Shown here: positions 1 through 6,390 of the stretch, in pieces | Position numbering within the stretch: position 1 is the stretch's first letter | Layout: every line of letters starts with the position of its first letter | Origin: CAZEDU01 sp964511185 | Lineage (GTDB): Bacteria > Myxococcota > Myxococcia > Myxococcales > Myxococcaceae | Assembly: GCA_964511185.1 (NCBI GenBank) | Contig: CAZEDU010000150.1 | Location: 1 to 11,138 of the forward strand | Direction: 5' to 3' | Length of the DNA: 11,138 nucleotides | Made by a program: the position numbers and the translations under genes | The notes under the pieces: generated by a model | Told to the model about the DNA's origin: nothing | The model's database searches: none | Seen by the model: only the letters and a program-made list of their open reading frames with translations

Positions 1-2
1 AG

Positions 3-653
3 CAGAACATCCGCGACCTGAACGACCAGGTCCCCAAGATGAACGAGTCGATCGCGATGGTCCGCGCGAACGTCACGCTCCTTGAGAAGGAGAACGCCAA
101 GTACAAGCAAGAGGTCAACGAGCTGACCGCCAAGGTGAAGGCCGCCATCCAAGCCGGCCGGGACGACCTGGCCGCGCAGTACGCCACCCGGCTGCAGATG
201 GAGAAGGGCGCCCTGGCGCGCAACGAGCAGCAGCTGACCACCGCGCGCGCGGCGTACGACAAGGCGCTCAGCGTCAAGAAGATCTTCATGCGCGAGAAGG
301 AGAAGCGCACGCAGGAGGCGATGAACGCCATCCGCGACGCGCGCCGCTCCAAGTGGCAGGCCAAGGTGGCCGACGCGATGGAGTCGTTCGAGGTCGCCGG
401 CATCGACGCCACCCACGACGAGATGCTGCGCAAGGTGGAGGAGCAGACCGCGATCAACGAGGCCCGCATGCAGATGGCGCTCGAGTCGGTCGACCACCAG
501 TCGGTTCAGATCGAAGAAGAGGCCGAGAAGCTGCAAGCCGCCGAGCTGGTCAAGCAGTTCAAGATGGAGATGGGCATCTCGAGCCCCTCGCCGGTGTCCG
601 ACGTGGCGGGCGGCGGTGAGAAGACCATCGGCAAGAAGGTCGACGTCAAGTAG
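3..653 (+). CDS. PspA/IM30 (phage shock protein A) family protein, 5' end missing
   Basis: The reading frame is open from the first bases of the window, so the true start lies upstream. The first internal ATG (position 39) is unlikely to be the start, because the preceding codons (QNIRDLNDQVPK) already fit the family. The 216 visible residues are almost wholly charged, heptad-like alpha helix, with the PspA/IM30 pattern: a first helical hairpin rich in A, L, E and K, a turn around AGRDDLAAQYATR, then long helices ending near EEAEKLQAAELVKQFKMEMGI. A flexible Ser/Pro/Gly tail (about the last 26 residues) follows. Against the usual ~220-230 residues, roughly 30 N-terminal residues, including the amphipathic membrane-binding helix, are probably outside the window. 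Family members are peripheral inner-membrane proteins that oligomerise and stabilise membranes under stress; some also bind an AAA activator, which is not seen here. The gene ends 24 bp before the anchored binding protein and probably shares its transcript. Family call is strong; specific role is inferred. Confidence 0.85.
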   Translation, partial: QNIRDLNDQVPKMNESIAMVRANVTLLEKENAKYKQEVNELTAKVKAAIQAGRDDLAAQYATRLQMEKGALARNEQQLTTARAAYDKALSVKKIFMREKEKRTQEAMNAIRDARRSKWQAKVADAMESFEVAGIDATHDEMLRKVEEQTAINEARMQMALESVDHQSVQIEEEAEKLQAAELVKQFKMEMGISSPSPVSDVAGGGEKTIGKKVDVK

Positions 654-677
654 CGCTCGACGAACGAAAAGCGGCGC

Positions 678-1847
678 GTGCGGCGAATCAGCGGCGGCAG
701 CTTGATCATCATCCTGCTCCTGATGGGGGCGGGGTTCGTGCTGGCCGACCGTCTGGGCTATATCGACCGGCTCGAGCTTCGCGTCCGTCGGACGTTCCCC
801 GGCAAGGTGCGCTTGTCGGCGGGTGACTTCCCGGCCGGCGTCGCCGCGCCGGTCGGAGAGCTCGCCTCGGTTCCGCTGCGCCCCATGCTCATCGGCTTCA
901 CGCCGCGCGGCTCGTCGTCGGCGTTGCTCCTCGCCACCGGCGGCGTGCAGGGCCGGGAAGGGCCGGCGCGCATCAAGGGCATCTTCCGCACCGCCTACGC
1001 GCTCGACGCCCGCGCCGTCCCGTTCGAGGTGGACGAGGAGCTGCGAAAGGCGCTCGCCCGCGGCGCCGAGAACGGCGGCGTCGACTTGGCCATCGTCTCG
1101 GTGGACAGGCTGGCGGCCTGGTCGGGCGCCCTGCGCGACGCCGCGCCCCGCACCGTGATGCTCGTCGGTCGCAGCCGGGGGCAAGAGGCGCTCGGGGTGG
1201 TGGGCATCTCGCAGCTGGCGGACCTGAAAGGAAAACGTCTGGGGGTCTACAGCCAGAGCCCCGGCCACTATTTCGCGCTCTGGCTTTTGTCGCGCGCGCG
1301 GCTCAACCTGTCCGACGTGACGTGGGTGGAGCTCAAGTCGATGACGGATGCGGGCGCCGCGCTGCGCGAGGGCCGCGCCGACGCGGTGGTGGGTTTTCGC
1401 GGCGACGTCGAGCTGGCGGCCAAGGACCGCGGCGGGGAGCTGCTCGCCTCCACCGCCGACGCGCCGCACCTCATCGCCTCGGTGCTGGTGTCCCGCGGGG
1501 ACTTCGCGGCCCGCTACCCGGACGCGATTCGCCGCGCGCTGCGCGGTCTGCTCGACGCGGGCGAGGCGGTGCTCAAGGACCCGAGCGAGGGCGCGCTGAT
1601 GCTGGGCGAGCTCTTGCCGGCGCTGGGCGATCCGGTCGAGGCCATCAAGAGCGCGCCGCCCGCGACGCTGAAGGACAACCTGGCGTTTTTCGGGCTCGCG
1701 GGGGAGGCGCCCGTTACCTACGACGAGCTGTTTCAGAGCGCGTCGGAGCTGGCGCAGAAGACGGGTCGAATCATGAGCACGCTGGCGGCGGAGGACACAC
1801 GCGACCTGGGCGCGCTCAAGTACGTCTCCGAGGCGCGGGCGCCATGA
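678..1847 (+). CDS. Membrane-anchored NMT1/SsuA-like solute-binding protein
   Basis: The protein has 389 residues from a GTG start, the only plausible start after the preceding stop that keeps the N-terminal hydrophobic helix (about residues 7-23, SLIIILLLMGAGFVLAD). That helix has no lipobox and no clear cleavage site, so it looks like a signal anchor with the rest in the periplasm. From about residue 70 (LRPMLIGFTPRG) the sequence follows the NitT/TauT (NMT1/SsuA-like) binding-protein fold: VDLAIVSVDRLAAW near 135, DLKGKRLGVYSQSPGHYFALW near 182, then the R-E-GRADAVVGF segment closing lobe 2. Relatives bind small organic anions or thiamine precursors for ABC importers, but no matching permease or ATPase is present; the ABC pair further downstream is of MacB/LolD type. 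It lies between the PspA-like gene and a coiled-coil protein, overlapping the latter by 4 bp, so a sensing role at the membrane is as likely as transport. No strong Shine-Dalgarno is visible. The ligand cannot be read from the sequence. Confidence 0.8.
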   Translation: MRRISGGSLIIILLLMGAGFVLADRLGYIDRLELRVRRTFPGKVRLSAGDFPAGVAAPVGELASVPLRPMLIGFTPRGSSSALLLATGGVQGREGPARIKGIFRTAYALDARAVPFEVDEELRKALARGAENGGVDLAIVSVDRLAAWSGALRDAAPRTVMLVGRSRGQEALGVVGISQLADLKGKRLGVYSQSPGHYFALWLLSRARLNLSDVTWVELKSMTDAGAALREGRADAVVGFRGDVELAAKDRGGELLASTADAPHLIASVLVSRGDFAARYPDAIRRALRGLLDAGEAVLKDPSEGALMLGELLPALGDPVEAIKSAPPATLKDNLAFFGLAGEAPVTYDELFQSASELAQKTGRIMSTLAAEDTRDLGALKYVSEARAP

Positions 1848-2632
1848 AGCGCTTCGCCGCCATGCTCACCATGCCCGCCCACCTGCTCGCGTGGGCCTCG
1901 TCCGGCGTCGCCTCCCTGATGGTCGACTCGCCGGTGCCGCTCTACGCGACGCTCGCCGCGAGCGGGGTCTATGGGCTCCTCCTCGCCGCGCCGCCGTTTC
2001 GCCGCTGGGTGCAGCGGAACGCCGACGCCCAAGCGGCGCCCGAGACGAACGAGCAGCTCGAGGCGCTCCTGGCGCCGCTCAGCACCACGCAGCGCGCGCA
2101 CTACCACCGCGTGCGCTCGCTCAAGGCGGAGGTGTTGCTCAACTACCGGCGGCTCCCCGGTGGGGGCGTGCTCGCGGCGTCCTCGGAGGGGCGGCTCGAC
2201 GCGCTGTTGGCTGCGTACCTGCGGCTGTTGTCCGCCCTGAGCAGCTGCCGGCAGCTCGTCGCCAGCGTCGACCGTCCGGCCTTGGAGAACGAGATTCGCC
2301 AGCTTCAGAGCGAGCTCGACACCGCGACCGGCGAGCACGTGAAGCAGATCAAGCACAAGCGCGTGGAGATTCTCTCCAAGCGGCTCGAGCGCCTCGAGCA
2401 GGTGAAGGAGAGCCGCGAGGTGATGAGCCACCAGCTCGCCGCCATCGAGGACCTGCTCAAGCTCACGCACGAGCAGTCGGTGGGGCTCAAGGACCCCGAC
2501 CTGGTCAACCTGCAGCTCGAGGCGCTCTCGGCCGAGGTCGAAGCGAGCGAGCAGACCGTGCGCCAGTTCGAGGAGCTGCTCCTCTTCAGCGACGAGTCCC
2601 TCACGCGCTCCCAACCCCTGCGCGCCCGCTAA
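1844..2632 (+). CDS. Hypothetical membrane protein with N-terminal hydrophobic hairpin and C-terminal coiled coil
   Basis: The ATG overlaps the stop of the binding-protein gene (ATGA), and a GAGG lies about 10 bases upstream inside that gene, so translational coupling is likely. The product is 262 residues. Residues 5-27 are moderately hydrophobic and 32-50 (PLYATLAASGVYGLLLAAP) clearly so. This suggests a hairpin in the inner membrane with the rest in the cytoplasm, since basic residues (FRRWVQR) follow directly. About residues 75-145 form an amphipathic helical region. About 150-255 are Glu/Lys/Arg/Leu heptads typical of a coiled coil (for example KRLERLEQVKESREVMSHQ). I do not recognise a named family with confidence. 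The layout of two short N-terminal membrane segments and a helical cytoplasmic part loosely resembles XpaC-type proteins that accompany TelA/PspA-like genes, but this is a guess. Context suggests a partner of the PspA-like protein and the anchored binding protein. The reality of the gene is well supported by codon bias and coupling. Confidence 0.75.
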   Translation: MKRFAAMLTMPAHLLAWASSGVASLMVDSPVPLYATLAASGVYGLLLAAPPFRRWVQRNADAQAAPETNEQLEALLAPLSTTQRAHYHRVRSLKAEVLLNYRRLPGGGVLAASSEGRLDALLAAYLRLLSALSSCRQLVASVDRPALENEIRQLQSELDTATGEHVKQIKHKRVEILSKRLERLEQVKESREVMSHQLAAIEDLLKLTHEQSVGLKDPDLVNLQLEALSAEVEASEQTVRQFEELLLFSDESLTRSQPLRAR

Positions 2633-2654
2633 CAGGCTACCCAAGCCGCAATCC

Positions 2655-2683
2655 TTGACCTCCAGCCCCGTTCGCGCTGCGCT
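2655..2683 (+). promoter_or_regulatory. Candidate sigma-70-type promoter for the lipoprotein-ABC operon
   Basis: In the 62-bp gap before the lipoprotein gene, TTGACC (2655-2660, five of six matches to the -35 consensus) is followed after exactly 17 bp by TGCGCT (2678-2683), which keeps only the first and last T of a -10 box. Transcription would begin near 2690, almost at the ATG (2695), which would explain why no Shine-Dalgarno is visible. The element resembles the better candidate upstream of the Ser/Thr kinase gene. The weak -10 box makes this tentative. Confidence 0.3.
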
Positions 2684-2694
2684 CCCTTCCCTCA

Positions 2695-4305
2695 ATGCAA
2701 AAACTCCTCGCAGTCACGGTGGCCCTGAGCGTGGGGCTGGCGGCGTGCTCGAAGTGCGGCGGCAAACCCGAAGGCATCTCCCAGCCCCAGGTGACCCGCT
2801 GGGTGCCCAGGGCGAGCGCGGCGGCGGTCGTGGTGCCCTCGCTCCAGCGCATGGGCGAGAAGCTCCAGCTGCTCCAGTCGCTCAAGGTCGTCTCTTTCGC
2901 GGCGCAGCTCCAAGGCGCCAACGACGCCGAGCAGCTCATCGGCCCGCTGATGCGGCAAGTGGGCGTCGACCTGCGCTCCGCCGAGTCGATGGGGAAGGTG
3001 GGCCTCGACGCGTCGCGCGGCTTCGCCATCGTCCTGCTGACGGGCGGCGAGCTCTACACCGTCCTGCCCGTGAAGGACGAAGCAAAGCTCAAGGAGCTCA
3101 TCGCCTCGCTCGCGCGCGCGCGGCTGGGCGCGGGCGAAGAGAAGAAGGAGCAGAAGGACGGCACCACCGTCTTCACCTACGCCCAGACCGCCGGCGGCCC
3201 CGCGCGGCTCGGCGTCGCCTTCCACGCAGGCCACGCCTTCGTCGCGCCCGACGCGCCGGCGGAGAAGCTCGTCGGCTTCGCCTCGCTCCCGGCCGACGGC
3301 GCGCTGGCCAAGGACCCGACCTGGTCCGCGGCGCTCGGGCGCTTGCCGTCCGCGGCCGACGCGCTCGCCTATCTGCCGCCCGGCTCTCCCTACGCCCGCG
3401 TCGGCAACGCGAAGGGCGCGGCGGTGGCGGCGCTCGGGGTGACGCGCGAGGCGATGACCTTGAACGTCGACGTGCCCGCCGGCGAGGTGCAAGCGGCGCT
3501 CGGCCCGCTGAACAAGCGCGAGGGCGCGGAGCTCTTGGGCTACCTGCCGGCCGACGCGTTCGCCTTCGCGCGCTACTCGGGGGAGCCCACCTCGCTCGCG
3601 CCGCACATCGAGTACGCGGTGGGCCCGTACCTGGACCGGGTGCTGCGCGCCAACGGCTTCGAGTTCAACGGCGAGGTGCTCGGCAACTTGAAGCCCGGCG
3701 TCGCCGTGTCGGTCTCGCTCTCGCCCGAGGTGAAGCTCGCGGGCGGAATGCCGGCGCTCGACGTGCGGCGCACCAACCCGTTTCGCTTCGTGCAGTTGGT
3801 CGGCGTCGCCGAGGTGAAGGACGCCGAGAAGGCCAAGGCCACGCTCGCCCGGCTTCCCCCCATCGCGCCGAAGTTCGGGGCGGTCATCGAGCCGCAGGAG
3901 CGCGAGGGCAAGCAGGTGTACCTGACCCGGTACGTTCAAGGCGAAGGCGTGCACTTCGCGCTGGTCGATGGCAAAGCGGCGATGGCCTCGCCGCTGTCGC
4001 GCTTCGACGCCGTGGTGAAGACGCTCTCCGCCAAGCCGGCCGCCGGCCCGGCGCGGTTGTCGGACGCCGCGGTCAAGCAGCTGTTCGACGGCAACGCGAT
4101 CGCGGGCGTCATCGACTTGAGGCGGCTCTCCGACTCGGTGCGCGCGCTCCCCAACGAGGCCTGGGGCGTGGGCGGCTTCGCGATGAAGGCCACCACGCTG
4201 CGGTGGCTCGAGGCGACCGACGACCTCGAGGCCATCACCTTCTCGATGGGCAAGAAGGACGGCGCCGCGCAGCTCCAGCTCTCTTTGAGGTTATCGCCGA
4301 AGTGA
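2695..4305 (+). CDS. Large internally duplicated lipoprotein, DUF3352-like
   Basis: The 536-residue product starts MQKLLAVTVALSVGLAACSK: a Lys, a hydrophobic stretch and a lipobox LAAC with the lipidated Cys at 18. The +2 residue is Ser, so there is no Asp retention signal of the E. coli type. The mature part seems to hold two related halves, about residues 36-280 and 283-536. Each opens with an aromatic-[LV]-P motif before a hydrophobic strand (WVPRASAAAVVV near 36, YLPADAFAFARYSG near 283). Each then carries a strand-rich segment with a K-x-L helix (DEAKLKELIASLARAR; DAEKAKATLARLP), an x-G-x-x-V-[FY]-x-x-x-Y segment and a H-x-x-F/A strand. This resembles DUF3352-type periplasmic proteins of unknown function. 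The stop overlaps the start of the ABC ATPase gene (GTGA), so the lipoprotein should work with that transporter, either as periplasmic adaptor or as cargo. ATG 2695 was chosen because it gives a complete signal peptide. The lipoprotein assignment is strong; the family and duplication are by eye. Confidence 0.8.
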   Translation: MQKLLAVTVALSVGLAACSKCGGKPEGISQPQVTRWVPRASAAAVVVPSLQRMGEKLQLLQSLKVVSFAAQLQGANDAEQLIGPLMRQVGVDLRSAESMGKVGLDASRGFAIVLLTGGELYTVLPVKDEAKLKELIASLARARLGAGEEKKEQKDGTTVFTYAQTAGGPARLGVAFHAGHAFVAPDAPAEKLVGFASLPADGALAKDPTWSAALGRLPSAADALAYLPPGSPYARVGNAKGAAVAALGVTREAMTLNVDVPAGEVQAALGPLNKREGAELLGYLPADAFAFARYSGEPTSLAPHIEYAVGPYLDRVLRANGFEFNGEVLGNLKPGVAVSVSLSPEVKLAGGMPALDVRRTNPFRFVQLVGVAEVKDAEKAKATLARLPPIAPKFGAVIEPQEREGKQVYLTRYVQGEGVHFALVDGKAAMASPLSRFDAVVKTLSAKPAAGPARLSDAAVKQLFDGNAIAGVIDLRRLSDSVRALPNEAWGVGGFAMKATTLRWLEATDDLEAITFSMGKKDGAAQLQLSLRLSPK

Positions 4306-4997
4306 TCACCGCCAAGGGTTTGGTGAAGTCGTACGCCGACGGCGCGCGCCAGGTGCGCGTGCTCGACGGGCTCGACCTCGAGGTCGCGCCGGGCGAGTTC
4401 GTGGCCATCGTCGGGCCGTCGGGCAGCGGCAAGTCGACGCTCCTGCACGTGCTCGGCGGGCTCGACGTCGCCTACCAAGGGGAGATCACCGTGGCCGGCA
4501 CGCGGCTGACGGGGCTCGCCGACCCACCGCTCGCGCGGTTCCGCAACGAGAAGGTCGGCTTCGTCTTTCAGTCCTTCCACCTCATCGCCAACTCGCCCGC
4601 GATCGAGAACGTGCTGCTCCCGGCGCACTTCGCGCGGGAGGCCGCCGTGAGCCACGAAGCGCAGCGCGCACGCGCCGAGGAGGTGCTCGAGCGGGTGGGG
4701 CTTCAGGCCAAGAAGGATCGCGTGCCGTCCCAGCTCTCTGGAGGCGAGCGGCAGCGCGTCGCCATCGCCCGCGCGCTCTTCGGCCGGCCGAAGGTGCTGT
4801 TCTGCGACGAGCCGACGGGAAACCTCGACGCGGTGACCGGCCAAGAGATCATCCGGCTCTTCCGTGAGCTGCACGCGGAAGGGCTCACCGTCCTCGCCGT
4901 CACCCACGAAGAGCGCATCAGCGCCGCCGCCCAGCGCGTGCTCCGCCTCAAAGAGGGCAAGCTCGTCGACGCGGGCGCCGAACGGGGGGCCCGATGA
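4302..4997 (+). CDS. ABC transporter ATP-binding protein, LolD/MacB/FtsE type
   Basis: The 231-residue ATPase starts at a GTG overlapping the lipoprotein stop by 4 bp, with GAGG 11 bases upstream. All nucleotide-binding motifs are intact: Walker A GPSGSGKST (38-46), Q-loop Gln90 in VFQSFHL, signature LSGGE (145-149), Walker B VLFCDE (165-170) followed by the D-loop NLD, and switch His202 in VTHEE. The length and the phrases VFQSFHL and DEPTGNLD are characteristic of the LolD/MacB/FtsE group, which drives mechanotransmission or lipoprotein extraction rather than classic solute import. It should dimerise in the cytoplasm on the FtsX-type permease encoded next, which overlaps by 4 bp (ATGA). There is no helix-turn-helix or fused domain. 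The family call is certain. Which subgroup it belongs to (lipoprotein release, efflux or cell-envelope signalling) cannot be decided from the ATPase alone. Confidence 0.95.
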   Translation: MITAKGLVKSYADGARQVRVLDGLDLEVAPGEFVAIVGPSGSGKSTLLHVLGGLDVAYQGEITVAGTRLTGLADPPLARFRNEKVGFVFQSFHLIANSPAIENVLLPAHFAREAAVSHEAQRARAEEVLERVGLQAKKDRVPSQLSGGERQRVAIARALFGRPKVLFCDEPTGNLDAVTGQEIIRLFRELHAEGLTVLAVTHEERISAAAQRVLRLKEGKLVDAGAERGAR

Positions 4998-6274
4998 GCC
5001 TGAAGAGCCTCTTGCGGCTGGTCTCGCTCTCGCTCCGGCGCGACGTGAAGGGCGCCGCCTTCTCGTCCTTCGGCGTGGCGATCGGCGTCGGGTCGCTGGT
5101 CTTCTTCGTCGCGCTGGGGCTCGGCGTCGGCAAGGTGATCCGCGAGCGCGTGTTCCCGAGCGACACCCGCCTGGTCGACGTGGTGCCTCCGACGGTCTCC
5201 TTGGGCGCGCTCCTGGGCGGCGGGAAGATCGACCAGGGCACCATCGACCGGCTCAAGGCGCTCGAAGGGGTGGAGCAGGTCTACCGAAAGATGACCGTCC
5301 GCGCGCCGGCGATCAGCCGCTACCGCGGCGACTTCTTCGGCAAGCACATCTCCATGGGCATCGAGGTGCTCGCGGTGGGCGTCGACCCGGGGCTGGTCCG
5401 CAAGGACGTGCTCCTGGGCGACTTCCAGGACCCAGGCGAAGGCCAGCCGATCCCCGCGGTGGTCGCGACGCGGCTGCTCGAGATCTACAACAAGAGCTTC
5501 GCGCCGGCGCGCCAGCTGCCGCAGCTCGGCTCGGCGATGGTGTCGGGCTTCACCTTCCCGGTGGAGTTCAACCGCTCGATGGTCGCCGCCACCCCGAGCG
5601 GCCCGGTCACCGTCGCGCCGGTGCAGGTGGTGGGCGTGTCCGACCGGGGGCTCCTCGCCGGCATCACCATCCCGCTCGACACGGCGATCCGCCTGAACCA
5701 GTCGGCCGGCCTGGACTTCGAGACCTTCACCGGCGCGGTGGTGCAGGCGAAGGATCCCGCGCAGGTGGGGCGCCTGGTCGAGCAGGTGAAGGAGATGGGG
5801 CTGCAGATCGACGACACCGAGCGGAGGCTCGCCGAGAACGCCGGCGCGGCGGTGATGGTGACCACCTCGGCGCTCGCGCTGCTCTCGGTGCTCATCTGCG
5901 TGCTCGCCGCCGTCAACATCGCCCAGGCGCTCTCGGCGTCGGTGCGCGCGCGCGCCAAGGAGATCGGCGTCATGCAGGCCGTCGGCGCGTCGCGCTCGGA
6001 CATCGCGCGGCTGGTCTTCGCCGAGGCCAGCGCGGTGGGGCTCTTCGGCGGCGTGGTGGGCACCGCCTGCGCCAAGCTGCTCGCGCTCTGCGTCGACGCA
6101 CTTTCGACGCGCTACCTCCCGCCGTTCCCCTTCAAGCCCGACACCTTCTTCTCGCTGCCGCTCTGGGTGGCCTTGAGCGGCGTGGGGCTCGGCCTGTTCG
6201 CCGCGCTCGCCGGCGCGTACTTCCCCAGCCGCAACGCCGCGGCGACCGACCCGGCGCGCACCCTGGCTGGTTGA
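4994..6274 (+). CDS. ABC transporter permease, FtsX/MacB type
   Basis: The 426-residue protein has the four-helix topology of MacB/LolC/E-type permeases: TM1 about 23-45 (SSFGVAIGVGSLVFFVALG), a large extracytoplasmic domain about 48-283 (MacB_PCD-like), then TM2 about 285-312, TM3 about 340-368 and TM4 about 387-412. Between TM2 and TM3 is the conserved FtsX-domain loop that contacts the ATPase (RARAKEIGVMQAVGASRSDI), and the C-terminus ends with the usual PSRNAAATDPARTL segment. ATG 4994 overlaps the stop of the ATPase gene. With the ATPase it forms a complete transporter, presumably a homodimer since only one permease gene is present, unlike the LolC/LolE pair. MacB fuses ATPase and permease; here they are separate. 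No TolC or MacA homologue is present; the upstream lipoprotein takes the third position of the operon. The substrate is unknown; lipoprotein handling or envelope remodelling are the leading options. Confidence 0.93.
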   Translation: MSLKSLLRLVSLSLRRDVKGAAFSSFGVAIGVGSLVFFVALGLGVGKVIRERVFPSDTRLVDVVPPTVSLGALLGGGKIDQGTIDRLKALEGVEQVYRKMTVRAPAISRYRGDFFGKHISMGIEVLAVGVDPGLVRKDVLLGDFQDPGEGQPIPAVVATRLLEIYNKSFAPARQLPQLGSAMVSGFTFPVEFNRSMVAATPSGPVTVAPVQVVGVSDRGLLAGITIPLDTAIRLNQSAGLDFETFTGAVVQAKDPAQVGRLVEQVKEMGLQIDDTERRLAENAGAAVMVTTSALALLSVLICVLAAVNIAQALSASVRARAKEIGVMQAVGASRSDIARLVFAEASAVGLFGGVVGTACAKLLALCVDALSTRYLPPFPFKPDTFFSLPLWVALSGVGLGLFAALAGAYFPSRNAAATDPARTLAG

Positions 6275-6390
6275 AGTAGTCCCTCGTCGAATGGTGAGCA
6301 CTCGTTCACGGGCCCTGCCCTTTGCGCGCGCGTTCTGGCTACGTACGGGGCGTGGCTCTGAAAAGCACTGGGAACGACGGGGCTGTGCCA

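Noticed and set aside
3111..3122. Six CG repeats, possible Z-DNA or slippage tract
   Set aside because: It encodes Ala/Arg codons within the lipoprotein gene in the normal codon style of this genome.
4373..4386. Perfect 14-bp palindrome CGACCTCGAGGTCG near the start of the ABC ATPase gene
   Set aside because: It falls inside conserved codons (residues 24-29) and is explained by GC-biased Leu-Asp-Leu-Glu-Val codons; no second copy supports an operator.
6310..6323. GGGC-CCT-GCCC followed by TTT after the permease gene, terminator-like
   Set aside because: The stem is only 4 bp and the T run is only three bases, too weak to call.
6353..6366. Sigma-54-like TGGC...GC element upstream of the histidine kinase
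   Set aside because: The GG and GC pairs are separated by 9 bases rather than the required 10, and the flanking consensus bases do not match.
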